This document shows positions 1 through 6,535 of a stretch of 8,059 nucleotides of DNA, one piece after another; position 1 is the first letter of the stretch; each line of letters begins with the position of its first letter. Below the pieces are notes generated by a model that worked only from the letters and a program-made list of their open reading frames with translations, made no database searches and had not been told where the DNA came from. A program made the position numbers and the translations under genes. Source of the DNA: Avoscillospira sp045579045 (GTDB lineage Bacteria > Bacillota > Clostridia > Oscillospirales > Oscillospiraceae); assembly GCA_045579045.1 (NCBI GenBank), contig JAZNLL010000108.1:1-8059 (forward strand). The letters run 5' to 3'.

Positions 1-6
1 CGCAAT

Positions 7-216
7 GTGAAATATGCCTGCGGCATGTGATGGTGTCGCTATGCGACGATTAAATCAAAAGGACAAGTTTCGTTGAAACTTGTCCTTTTCCTTATCATTT
101 TCGAAGAAAATATATCACAGGCGAAGCCTATTTCACACACCAAGAGGTGTATTTCACCCATTTGCGCAGCAAATGGATTTCACCGCGGGTTGTCCATATC
201 CCTATGGACAACCCGC
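7..216. repeat. Array of short perfect hairpins with GTGAAAT/ATTTCAC spacers
   Basis: Successive inverted repeats with tiny loops are packed side by side: 14-26 (5-bp stem), 35-47 (5 bp), 57-89 (15 bp, loop GTT), 97-111 (6 bp), 119-129 (4 bp), 137-150 (5 bp), 158-176 (8 bp) and 185-216 (14 bp, loop TCCC). The heptamer ATTTCAC separates those on the right (130-136, 151-157, 177-183; variant ATATCAC at 112-118). Its reverse complement GTGAAAT occurs at 7-13, so the two sides point toward each other around the long central stem. The element may continue past the left edge. It lies downstream of the decarboxylase operon. It looks like a compound intergenic repeat; I recall similar arrays from clostridial genomes but cannot verify this. 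Short reading frames through it are not credible genes. Confidence 0.8.
57..89. terminator. Possible bidirectional terminator in the hairpin array
   Basis: A perfect 15-bp stem (57-71 with 75-89) has a 3-base loop. The stem itself ends in a run of T on either strand, followed by CCTTATCATTTT on plus and GATTTAATC on minus. It is the only hairpin in the array that resembles a rho-independent terminator, and it could end the leftward decarboxylase transcript. The T tract is partly inside the stem, so its efficiency is uncertain. Confidence 0.45.
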
Positions 217-233
217 TAATGGGAGGCTTTTCT

Positions 234-380
234 TTATTCGGAGAACAGATAGTTTACCAGTTTGGTAGCCAGAATGATGATGCCGATAATGGCGAAGATC
301 ACCAGCATACCAACACCCATGTGCTTGAGATTTACCACAAAGGCCATGGGATCAAACTGCAGATTGGCAACCGTATTCAT
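234..380 (-). CDS. 48-residue single-span membrane protein, probable small OadG-related pump subunit
   Basis: This short frame starts MNTVANLQFD and ends KLVNYLFSE. Residues about 20-46 form one hydrophobic helix (GVGMLVIFAIIGIIILATK), with a short polar N-terminus. It begins only 4 bases after the beta-subunit stop. A GGGAGG ribosome site overlaps the end of that gene at a good distance, which argues for translational coupling and a real gene. The position, as last gene of a Na+-pump decarboxylase operon, and the single helix suggest an accessory membrane subunit. I recall annotations of OadG-related small transporter subunits of this size. That family match is from memory and the exact role (anchoring or stabilising the beta subunit) is inference. 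Confidence 0.75.
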   Translation of the reverse strand: MNTVANLQFDPMAFVVNLKHMGVGMLVIFAIIGIIILATKLVNYLFSE

Positions 381-384
381 AAAA

Positions 385-1494
385 TTAACCTCCCATCAAC
401 TTGGCGGCGATATTGAGAATGATGCCGCCGGCGATAACCGATGCGATCTGGCCGGACACATTGACACCGATGGAGTGCATCAGCAGGAAGTTCTGCGGAT
501 CTTCCTCCAGTGCCATCTTATGGACAATACGGCCGGACATGGGGAATGCGGAAATACCGGCTGCACCGATCATGGGGTTGACCTTGTTCTTGGAGAACAC
601 GTTGAGCAGCTTGGCAAACAGCACACCGCCTGCCGTATCCACGATAAAGGCGATCAGACCCAGACCCATGATCAGCAGGGTATCCAGCTGCAGGAACTTA
701 TCGGCAGTCATGTTGAAAGCCACGGAAATGCCAAGGAAAATGGTGATCAGATTGGCAAGGACATTCTGGGCGGTGGCGGACAGGCTGTCCACCCCGCCGC
801 ACCCCCGGATCAGGTTGCCGAACAGCAGGAAGCCGATCAAAGCCGTTGCCTGGGGAATGATGGCGGATGCCACCACGGTGATGATGATGGGGAAGAGAAT
901 TCTCGTCAGCTTGCTGACGGACTTCTGCTCATAGGGCATCCGAATCTGACGCTCTTTCTTGGTGGTGAGCAGCTTGATGACCGGAGGCTGAATGACCGGC
1001 ACCAGAGCCATGTAGGAATAGGCCGCCACGGTAATAGCACCCACATACTGGGAGCCAAGCTTGTTGGCAACGGCGATGGAGGTGGGGCCGTCAGCGGCAC
1101 CGATGATGGCAATGGAGAAGAAGTCCCGGAAATCGGGGAAGAACACACTTGCCATGCACAGGGTAAAGAAAATGCCGAACTGGGCAGCTGCACCAAAGAG
1201 CATCAGCTTGGGGTTGGACAGCAGGGGGCCAAAGTCGATCATGGCACCGATGCCGATGAACAGCAGTAGGGGGAACAGTTCGTTGGCGATACCGGCATTG
1301 TACAGCTCCTGAATGGGGCCGACAAGGGCATCGGAGAAGGGGATGTTGACCAAAATAGTGCCGAAGCCCATGGGCAGCAGCAGAGAAGGCTCCATCTCCT
1401 TGGCGATGGCCAGATAGACCAGCAGACAGCCGATGGCGATCATAATGAGATCGTAACGGTCAAAGGCCAACAGGTTTTGATACAGAATTTCCAT
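385..1494 (-). CDS. oadB: Na+-translocating decarboxylase, beta subunit (membrane pump)
   Basis: This 369-residue polytopic membrane protein is the beta subunit of the biotin-dependent sodium-pump decarboxylases (oxaloacetate, methylmalonyl-CoA, glutaconyl-CoA types). It decarboxylates carboxybiotin and moves Na+ out of the cell. The family signature GAADGPTSI lies at 132-140. A second block, NPMIGAAGISAFPMSGR, lies at 306-322. Residues matching the known Klebsiella OadB functional positions by spacing are all present: D135, Y161, N306, G310, S315 and R322. Length is somewhat below that of the Klebsiella protein, as in other Firmicutes. The start is supported by TAAGGAGG, which overlaps the upstream stop 11 bases away. 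It follows the biotin carrier gene and precedes the 48-residue protein. The substrate of the complex is not shown because the alpha subunit is outside the window. Confidence 0.95.
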   Translation of the reverse strand: MEILYQNLLAFDRYDLIMIAIGCLLVYLAIAKEMEPSLLLPMGFGTILVNIPFSDALVGPIQELYNAGIANELFPLLLFIGIGAMIDFGPLLSNPKLMLFGAAAQFGIFFTLCMASVFFPDFRDFFSIAIIGAADGPTSIAVANKLGSQYVGAITVAAYSYMALVPVIQPPVIKLLTTKKERQIRMPYEQKSVSKLTRILFPIIITVVASAIIPQATALIGFLLFGNLIRGCGGVDSLSATAQNVLANLITIFLGISVAFNMTADKFLQLDTLLIMGLGLIAFIVDTAGGVLFAKLLNVFSKNKVNPMIGAAGISAFPMSGRIVHKMALEEDPQNFLLMHSIGVNVSGQIASVIAGGIILNIAAKLMGG

Positions 1495-1505
1495 AGAAAC
1501 CCTCC

Positions 1506-1880
1506 TTAGTTGATGACGACCAGAGGCGCACCGGTATCTACCACAGAGCCCTTGGACACAAGGACTTGGGTAACGGTGCCATTCTTGGGAGCAACGATTT
1601 CATTTTCCATCTTCATGGCTTCCAGAACCACCAGCACATCGCCCTCCTTGACGGCCTGACCGGCGGAAACGAGGACATTGAGGATGTTACCGGGCATAGG
1701 AGAATCCACCCGCTCCCCTGCTCCGGTGACGGAAGGGGCGGCAGCAGGAGCAGCCACAGGAGCGGCCTCTGCAACGGGGGCGGCAGGGGCAAAAGCGTTA
1801 TATTCCTGCATCTTCATAGGCTCTGCCAGTTCCACCTCGACCTCGTAGGTGCGGCCGTTCAGCTTAATTTCATACTTCAT
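1506..1880 (-). CDS. Biotin carboxyl carrier protein of the Na+-pump decarboxylase
   Basis: This 124-residue protein has an N-terminal segment MKYEIKLNGRTYEVEVE, a flexible Ala/Pro-rich linker at about 29-52, and a biotinyl domain at about 57-124. The attachment site is EAMKMEN, with biotin expected on K90. It shuttles the carboxyl group from the carboxyltransferase to the membrane beta subunit. An in-frame start 39 bases upstream exists, but 1880 is preferred because AAGGAGG sits just before it and the family begins with MKY. Its start overlaps the end of the gamma gene by 11 bases, and the beta gene follows after 11 bases, so the three are tightly coupled. The same domain occurs in acetyl-CoA carboxylase, but the neighbours point to a decarboxylase such as MmdC/GcdC types. 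Confidence 0.95.
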   Translation of the reverse strand: MKYEIKLNGRTYEVEVELAEPMKMQEYNAFAPAAPVAEAAPVAAPAAAPSVTGAGERVDSPMPGNILNVLVSAGQAVKEGDVLVVLEAMKMENEIVAPKNGTVTQVLVSKGSVVDTGAPLVVIN

Positions 1881-2193
1881 TTGTTTGGACCTCCTTGATG
1901 GAAATAAAACGCAATTCATTCAGGGGTTTTCCCATTTGCTCCGCCACGATAGCCATGACCATGGCGGCAGCTTTCGGCTCTACATCATGGAGCCTCAGCT
2001 GTCCGGCAGAGCCGGGGGCAGCAGGCTTCTGAAGAGCCTCCACCGGAAGGGTCTCAGCAGGTGCTGCGGCCTTCTTTTTGTTGACAATGCTTTTTCGGAC
2101 AGCCATGACCACGACGATCAAAGCCAGAACCAAAACCATTGCCAATGCCACATAATCGGGCTGTGCGCCCTGTGCTACGGCAGTCAGTATCAT
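1870..2193 (-). CDS. oadG: Na+-pump decarboxylase, gamma subunit (OadG family)
   Basis: This 107-residue protein has a short periplasm-side N-terminus, one membrane helix at about 14-33 (VALAMVLVLALIVVVMAV), a basic stretch RKSIVNKKK, an Ala/Pro linker, and a small soluble C-terminal part (about 68-107). That is the layout of gamma subunits, which anchor the carboxyltransferase and biotin carrier to the beta subunit. AGGAG lies 7-8 bases before the start. It lies 41 bases after the phosphate-transporter stop with no terminator between, and its last 11 bases overlap the biotin carrier start. Gamma subunits are poorly conserved, so the call leans on topology and neighbours. The C-terminal His cluster that binds zinc in enterobacterial OadG is not evident; only H69 is seen. 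Confidence 0.88.
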   Translation of the reverse strand: MILTAVAQGAQPDYVALAMVLVLALIVVVMAVRKSIVNKKKAAAPAETLPVEALQKPAAPGSAGQLRLHDVEPKAAAMVMAIVAEQMGKPLNELRFISIKEVQTNEV

Positions 2194-2234
2194 TGATCTT
2201 TCTCCTTTCTGATTTTACAACAGATATATGCAGC

Positions 2235-3920
2235 TTACCGATTTTCTTTCTGAGAACCGATGGGGTTCACAATACTGTAGCCCACATTGACCAGATGGTC
2301 TGCCACACGCTCCAGACCGGCAACGGCAGAGGAATAATAGGGGCTGACATCCATGCTGCACTTGCCTTCGGCAAGCCGGGCAAAGTGGCCTGCGATGAAG
2401 CTCTTTTTCATGCCGTCGATATGGTCTTCCAGCACCGCCAGTTCCGGCAGTCTTTCTTTGTTCAGATGATCAAAGGCATCCTTGGAAATATTCAGCATCT
2501 GCTGGACTTCATCCCGCATCTGCTTCAGATCGCCTTGTCCCTGCTGGGAAAAAGCGATGTTCTTGGCAGACATTGCTGCGGCGATCTCATAGAAGTTCTC
2601 CGCATGGTCGCCGATACGCTCCAAGTCATTGAGCACATGGAAGTAAGAACCGATGACCAGTTCGTCGCTCTGATCCACCACTGCGGAAAGCTTGATGAGG
2701 AACCGGGTCAGCGCGCCGTTGGTAAAGTCGATGATCTCCTCGTTCTTCACGATGGTCTCGCCCTTTGCCAAAGAGCCCGTTTCCATGGCTTCAAAGGAAA
2801 GACCGATGTTCTCTTCTACCAGATGGAACATATAGTCCATTTCCTTTTTCACCTGCATCAGTGCCACAGGCGGTGTGGTCAGCAGGCGGTCGTCAATATA
2901 CTTGAGGGCATGCACCGTTTCAGCGGGCTTTTTGTCCTTGATGACACGGCAGGAATATTCCACCAGCTGAGACACAAAGGGCAGCAGCACACAGGTCGTG
3001 GTCACATTGAAGATCACATGGAACACCGATACCCGCATCTGCAGGGACATGGTGTCATCCCCGGGGAACAGGGACATCAGCAGACGGATCATGGGTTCCT
3101 TGAAAATCCAGACAATGGCCGTGAAGATCACGGTGCCGATCACATTGAAGGTGAAGTGGATCAAGGCCACACGCTTTGCGTTTGCGGCTGCACCGACGGA
3201 AGCCAGCAGCGCCGTCACGCAGGTACCGATGTTGGCACCCAGCACAATAAACAGCGCAAGGTCAAGGGGCAGGACACCCGTGCCTACCATGGTGATGACC
3301 ACACCGGTGGCAGCGGAGGAGCTTTGAATCAAAGCGGTGAAGATCACACCCACCAAAATCAGCAGCAGGGGAAAATCGATCACGGCAAAAATGCCCTGGA
3401 ACATGGTTTCCACCAGCGGATTGCCAAAGGCCTGTTCGCTGCTCATCACATTCAGACCCACAAAAATCAGACCCAGACCGCTGCACAAAAGGCCTGCCAG
3501 TTTGATCTTTTCCTGCTTGAAGAAGCCCATCATGACGCCTGCAAAGGCGAACAGGTACATGAGCATATTGAAATAATCGTTTTTCAGAGCCACCAGCACA
3601 CCGGTGATGGTGGTACCGATGTTGGCGCCCATAATGATGGGGGTGGCCTGCATCAGGGTCATGACCCCCGCATTGACCAAGCCGATGACCATGACCGAAG
3701 TTGCGGAAGAACTCTGAATAATGGCGGTCACACCGGCACCGATGCCCACACCGGAAAACCGATTGTTGCTGATCCGTCCAAGAAGCCTTTTCATTCCTTC
3801 GCCGGCACTTTTTTCAAGGGCTTCACTCATAAAGCCCATACCGACAATAAACACACCGACACCGGCCAGCAGCCAGATCAGGCTCTGGATCAGCTGCATG
3901 GTTTCGCCTGCTGATAACAT
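2235..3920 (-). CDS. Na+/phosphate symporter with C-terminal PhoU-like domains (NptA/NaPi-II family)
   Basis: This 561-residue protein imports inorganic phosphate with Na+. The membrane half (about 1-325) contains the family's inverted pair of repeats. Each has a QSSS motif (69-72 and 199-202), and each is followed by GANIGT (98-103 and 228-233). The cytoplasmic half (about 345-555) is helical and PhoU-like, with DLERIGDHAENF at 432-443 and LERVADHLVNVG at 536-547. PhoU-type domains usually sense or regulate phosphate uptake. An earlier start 36 bases upstream exists, but the start at 3920 has GGAAAGGAG correctly placed. It is the first gene of the leftward unit; a Na+-exporting decarboxylase follows. 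Ion coupling is inferred from the family, and transport of other anions cannot be excluded. Confidence 0.94.
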   Translation of the reverse strand: MLSAGETMQLIQSLIWLLAGVGVFIVGMGFMSEALEKSAGEGMKRLLGRISNNRFSGVGIGAGVTAIIQSSSATSVMVIGLVNAGVMTLMQATPIIMGANIGTTITGVLVALKNDYFNMLMYLFAFAGVMMGFFKQEKIKLAGLLCSGLGLIFVGLNVMSSEQAFGNPLVETMFQGIFAVIDFPLLLILVGVIFTALIQSSSAATGVVITMVGTGVLPLDLALFIVLGANIGTCVTALLASVGAAANAKRVALIHFTFNVIGTVIFTAIVWIFKEPMIRLLMSLFPGDDTMSLQMRVSVFHVIFNVTTTCVLLPFVSQLVEYSCRVIKDKKPAETVHALKYIDDRLLTTPPVALMQVKKEMDYMFHLVEENIGLSFEAMETGSLAKGETIVKNEEIIDFTNGALTRFLIKLSAVVDQSDELVIGSYFHVLNDLERIGDHAENFYEIAAAMSAKNIAFSQQGQGDLKQMRDEVQQMLNISKDAFDHLNKERLPELAVLEDHIDGMKKSFIAGHFARLAEGKCSMDVSPYYSSAVAGLERVADHLVNVGYSIVNPIGSQKENR

Positions 3921-3966
3921 AGATTTCTCCTTTCCATAAGGCACATTCGCACCCATTATCAGCTAC

Positions 3967-3999
3967 ATTATAAAAAAGAACCGGTTAAGATGCGGTAAA
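3967..3999 (-). promoter_or_regulatory. Promoter of the Na+/Pi operon with Pho-box-like direct repeat
   Basis: Read on the minus strand, a perfect TATAAT lies at 3972-3967, about 47 bases before the start codon. No -35 resembling TTGACA is present at the right distance. In its place are two hexamers, TTTACC (3999-3994) and TTAACC (3988-3983), repeated every 11 bases. The inner one ends 10 bases before the -10. That layout resembles phosphate-regulon boxes (PhoP TT(A/C/T)A(C/T)A repeats) and activator-dependent promoters. The -10 is convincing; the operator reading is inference from two half-sites. Confidence 0.5.
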
Positions 4000-4005
4000 T
4001 AGTAA

Positions 4006-4033
4006 AGCAGCATTGAGTTTCCTCAATGCTGCT
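4006..4033 (-). terminator. Terminator of the two-component system operon
   Basis: A perfect 12-bp stem (AGCAGCATTGAG with its complement) closes a 4-base GAAA loop on the minus strand. It is followed by the T-rich TTACTATTT. It begins inside the TAG stop codon of the response regulator (4034-4032) and separates that gene from the phosphate-transporter promoter. The T tract is interrupted, so termination may be partial. Confidence 0.75.
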
Positions 4034-4736
4034 ATTCGTTCAGTCGATATCCGACACCCAGTTCGTTGGCGATGTAGTTCAGTTCTCCCGGTTTATCTCC
4101 GAATTTTCTTCGGATGTTGGCCATGTTGACCTGCAGTTTTTTGATGCTGCCCTCCTGGGCGGTTCCGCCCCAGATGGCTTTGATGATGGCGGCATAGGTC
4201 ATCATCTTACCGCAGTTTTCAGAGAGCAGGGCGACGATGTTGTACTCCGTCTGGGTGAGTTTGACTTCCTCCCCTTTCATGAACACCTGCCGGGCATCAT
4301 AATCGATCTCCAGATCTTTTGCCGCAAATCGGCCACCGGGCAATCTGCCTTCATCGGCACGGAACCGATGATCCCGCAGTGCCACCCGCACCCGCGCCAG
4401 CAATTCGCCGGAGCTGAAGGGCTTGGTGATATAGTCGTTGGCCCCTGCGTCCAAGGCGGCGATTTTGTCTTTTTCATCGGTACGGGCAGACAGGACAATG
4501 ATGGGAATCAGCGAATCCTGCCGTGCAAATTCCAGCAGGTTCATGCCATCCATATCCGGCAGACCCAGATCCAAAATCACCAGATCCGGCAGATAGGAGG
4601 CAAACAGGCTCTTGGCCGATGCACAGGTCTCTGCCAGAATGGTCTGATACCCTGCCGTATCCAGCACCGTTGCAACCAGATTGCGGATATTGGCTTCGTC
4701 TTCCACCAACAGGATCTTATACTTATTCTGTATCAT
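4032..4736 (-). CDS. Response regulator, OmpR/KdpE-like, winged-helix DNA binding
   Basis: This 234-residue protein has a receiver domain (about 6-118) and a winged-helix output domain (about 135-232). The acidic pocket is E12/D13, the phosphoacceptor D56 (in LVILDLGLPD), with S83 and K105 completing the site. The output domain has LTQTEYNIVALL, VNMANIRRKFG and a C-terminal ELGVGYRL, close to KdpE and other OmpR-type proteins. Its start overlaps the kinase gene by 14 bases, and a purine-rich GGAAGAG site lies inside the kinase end, so the two are coupled. It is probably phosphorylated by that kinase. KdpE controls K+ uptake elsewhere, but no kdp genes are in the window; the next operon is for phosphate. 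The target is therefore open. Confidence 0.95.
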   Translation of the reverse strand: MIQNKYKILLVEDEANIRNLVATVLDTAGYQTILAETCASAKSLFASYLPDLVILDLGLPDMDGMNLLEFARQDSLIPIIVLSARTDEKDKIAALDAGANDYITKPFSSGELLARVRVALRDHRFRADEGRLPGGRFAAKDLEIDYDARQVFMKGEEVKLTQTEYNIVALLSENCGKMMTYAAIIKAIWGGTAQEGSIKKLQVNMANIRRKFGDKPGELNYIANELGVGYRLNE

Positions 4737-5784
4737 GGCTCATCTCTTCCGTGTCCAGCACAAAGCGGAAGACCGCACCTCCTGTCCTTCTGTTATCCGC
4801 CTGTATCATTCCACCATGGGCTTTGATAATCGTGGCACAGACAGAAAGTCCGATGCCCGCATTTTTCTTCTGGCTGTCAGCGATCTCATTTTCAGAAGTA
4901 TCATAGCCGGTGAAAATCGTCTCCAGCCGTTTGGGCGGGATGCCGCAGCCATCGTCCATGATCTCAAACACCGCCTGTCTGCCGATGATGCTCACCCGAA
5001 GGATCAGCTGGGTCATCCCCTCTGCATGCTGCACAGCATTTTCAAGGATATTGACCATGACCTGCTCCATCAGAATGGCATCCATGGGAATGACCACAAG
5101 CTCGTCCGGAAGTTCCAGCGTGACCTTTTGATCGGGATACCGTTTTCGGAATTTCAGAAGCACCGAATCGATCAGCTCTTCCAGAACGGTGGGTGTCTTA
5201 ATGATCTGCACCTTGCCGCTGTCGATGCGGGTGATGGAAAGCAGATTTTCCACCATGCGGACAAGCCATTCGGAATCTTCCTTGATACCGGTGATGATCT
5301 TCCGTTTTTGTTCATCCGTCATGGCCTCGCTGTTTTCCAGCAAGGTGGTACCGGAACTGTAGATCGTGGTCAGAGGTGTACGCAGGTCGTGGGAAACCGC
5401 CCGCAGAAGATTGGCTCGCATTCGCTCTTTTTCGCTTTCCGCCTTCATTGCTTCATGCTGCTTCAGCTTGGTGAGCAGAGCACTGGTCAAAATGGCAATG
5501 GCGATCATGACAATACCGGAAACGAGATTGACCGGTGTTGTAAAGTCAATGGAGAAAAACGGAAACGCAAAGGCATAGTTGACCGCGATTGTGCCGATAA
5601 AGGCCGCCGCCACACCGTAAAAATACCCCTTGGTCAAAAGGGACACAAGAAAAACCGCAAAGACAAAAACGGTGGTTACATGCTCCTCCACATCAAATTT
5701 GTATTGAAACAGAATACTCAGACCAAAGGCACATGCCAAAGCGATCAGCGTGATCAGGCTGTCCTTTAGAAATCGACGAAACAT
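4723..5784 (-). CDS. Membrane sensor histidine kinase, KdpD-like (DUF4118 type, short form)
   Basis: This 353-residue kinase has four closely spaced membrane helices (about 9-105), the compact DUF4118 arrangement of KdpD. A linker follows, then a dimerisation domain with AVSHDLRTPLTT (phosphoacceptor H132) and an ATP-binding domain with the N box NILENAVQHA (245-254), DDGCGIP (277-283) and GIGLSVC (310-316). The large N-terminal KdpD/UspA-like cytoplasmic domain of classical KdpD is absent, so sensing must rest in the membrane part or linker. An upstream in-frame start 42 bases earlier is less likely: the start at 5784 has GAAGGTGA before it and begins directly with the first helix. It overlaps the response regulator gene by 14 bases. 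The signal is unknown. Confidence 0.93.
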   Translation of the reverse strand: MFRRFLKDSLITLIALACAFGLSILFQYKFDVEEHVTTVFVFAVFLVSLLTKGYFYGVAAAFIGTIAVNYAFAFPFFSIDFTTPVNLVSGIVMIAIAILTSALLTKLKQHEAMKAESEKERMRANLLRAVSHDLRTPLTTIYSSGTTLLENSEAMTDEQKRKIITGIKEDSEWLVRMVENLLSITRIDSGKVQIIKTPTVLEELIDSVLLKFRKRYPDQKVTLELPDELVVIPMDAILMEQVMVNILENAVQHAEGMTQLILRVSIIGRQAVFEIMDDGCGIPPKRLETIFTGYDTSENEIADSQKKNAGIGLSVCATIIKAHGGMIQADNRRTGGAVFRFVLDTEEMSHDTE

Positions 5785-5814
5785 GAATTCACCTTCTTCC
5801 GATGTGCTGCATCC

Positions 5815-5843
5815 ATCATAACACACCGCAAGAAATCAATCAA
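5815..5843 (-). promoter_or_regulatory. Promoter of the two-component system operon
   Basis: On the minus strand TTGATT (5843-5838) and TATGAT (5820-5815) are separated by exactly 17 bases. This predicts transcription from about 5808, some 24 bases before the kinase start codon. Both boxes are one mismatch from the housekeeping consensus, so basal expression of the sensor pair is likely. Confidence 0.7.
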
Positions 5844-5869
5844 CCTGCCCATTTCTCATGGAAACGTTT

Positions 5870-6368
5870 AAAAGCAGCATTTCTATGAGAGCTTTACCGG
5901 AAATTTTCTCCATGCCGACGAGACGCCGACGAACGGTTCAAAAACATCCTTGCTTGTCTCCACAGCTGCCGCCCAGAGGCCACCCGCTGTCCCAATTCTT
6001 GGTCAACGGTTGGGGAAATCTCTGGAAAATTCCCCTCACAAGGGAAACCCACGGGGAAATTCTCACAGCCAAACTGCCAAAGCACGGGACAACAGCCACC
6101 CTGCTCCAGCCGCAAATTCCCCTGTTGCGGTACCCGAAATTCTTTGCTCGCTGTTCGCTTCGCAGAATTTCGACCGCTGCCACTCGCTTAGCTCCCTTGA
6201 TCCGCCACAGGCGGCGGTCGCATCGCTCCCCAATTCCCCAAACTCTGCGCAGAAATCTAAAAAAGAAATTCTCAGCCTAAATTCGACTCGCAGCCGCTTT
6301 CCTCCCCGGTAGGAGAAAACAGAGAAAGGCAATAAAATTAGATAAGATCATGTCGTAGTGCTGCTTTT
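5870..6368. other. GC-rich, stem-rich noncoding block between the kinase and merR genes
   Basis: No reading frame here has a ribosome site, a recognisable domain or sensible composition. The DNA is full of pairable segments. GAAATTCT (6136-6143) pairs with 6164-6171, and CGACCGC (6171-6177) pairs with 6214-6220 around an inner CCGCC/GGCGG hairpin (6202-6214). GGGGAA (6012-6017) pairs with 6030-6035. GCCGACGA is repeated at 5914 and 5925. The 10-mer AAAAGCAGCA at 5870-5879 recurs inverted at 6359-6368, close to the edges of the GC-rich part. The block may be a nonautonomous mobile repeat or a structured RNA. I recall similar translated text from spurious clostridial proteins, which suggests a multicopy element, but this is unverified. 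Confidence 0.5.
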
Positions 6369-6420
6369 CTTTGTTATAGCAAGTCAGTTTCTTTTACTCA
6401 AATTTTGCAAGCCACACTAC

Positions 6421-6452
6421 AAAAAACTCCTAGTTTCTACTAACAGAAACTA
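6421..6452 (-). terminator. Possible weak terminator of a short leftward transcript
   Basis: An 8-bp inverted repeat (6431-6438 with 6445-6452, 6-base loop) is followed on the minus strand, after AGGAG, by a run of six T at 6426-6421. It would end a transcript from the leftward MerR-type promoter after roughly 110 bases. The gap between stem and T run weakens the case. Confidence 0.35.
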
Positions 6453-6498
6453 ATGTATTTCATGCTCTGTCATCCTTTCGGAACTGTATTTTCTTTAT

Positions 6499-6527
6499 TT
6501 GACATGGGAAGGTCCCTCTGCTATGCT
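6499..6527 (+). promoter_or_regulatory. Promoter of the merR-family gene
   Basis: TTGACA (6499-6504) and TATGCT (6522-6527) are 17 bases apart, a near-consensus housekeeping promoter reading right. The predicted start is near 6534, about 44 bases before the regulator's start codon. The leader then passes through the operator-like dyad at 6545-6562. Confidence 0.75.
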
Positions 6528-6535
6528 TTAAGGAG

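Noticed and set aside
7..216. CRISPR array
   Set aside because: The repeated heptamer is far too short and the units between are palindromes of varying length, unlike unique spacers; no cas genes are present.
185..216. The 14-bp hairpin as the terminator of the decarboxylase operon
   Set aside because: The stem is perfect, but no T run follows on either strand; it fits better as one unit of the hairpin array.
262..1269. Long plus-strand open frame (335 codons)
   Set aside because: It is antisense to oadB, rich in His, Gly and Gln as expected for a shadow frame, and has no ribosome site.
2194..2234. Separate promoter for the decarboxylase genes
   Set aside because: A TGTAAAAT-like -10 can be seen on the minus strand, but no convincing -35 accompanies it in the 41-base gap; read-through is more likely.
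2139..3914. Long plus-strand open frame (591 codons) over the phosphate transporter
   Set aside because: The minus-strand frame has two QSSS motifs and PhoU motifs; the plus frame has His/Gln-rich shadow composition and no domain.
4026..5769. Two plus-strand open frames over the two-component genes
   Set aside because: Both are antisense to clearly recognisable response regulator and kinase sequences.
5858..6332. Several overlapping open frames on both strands in the GC-rich block
   Set aside because: They lack ribosome sites and domains, and their Arg/Pro/Ser-rich composition fits structured noncoding DNA.
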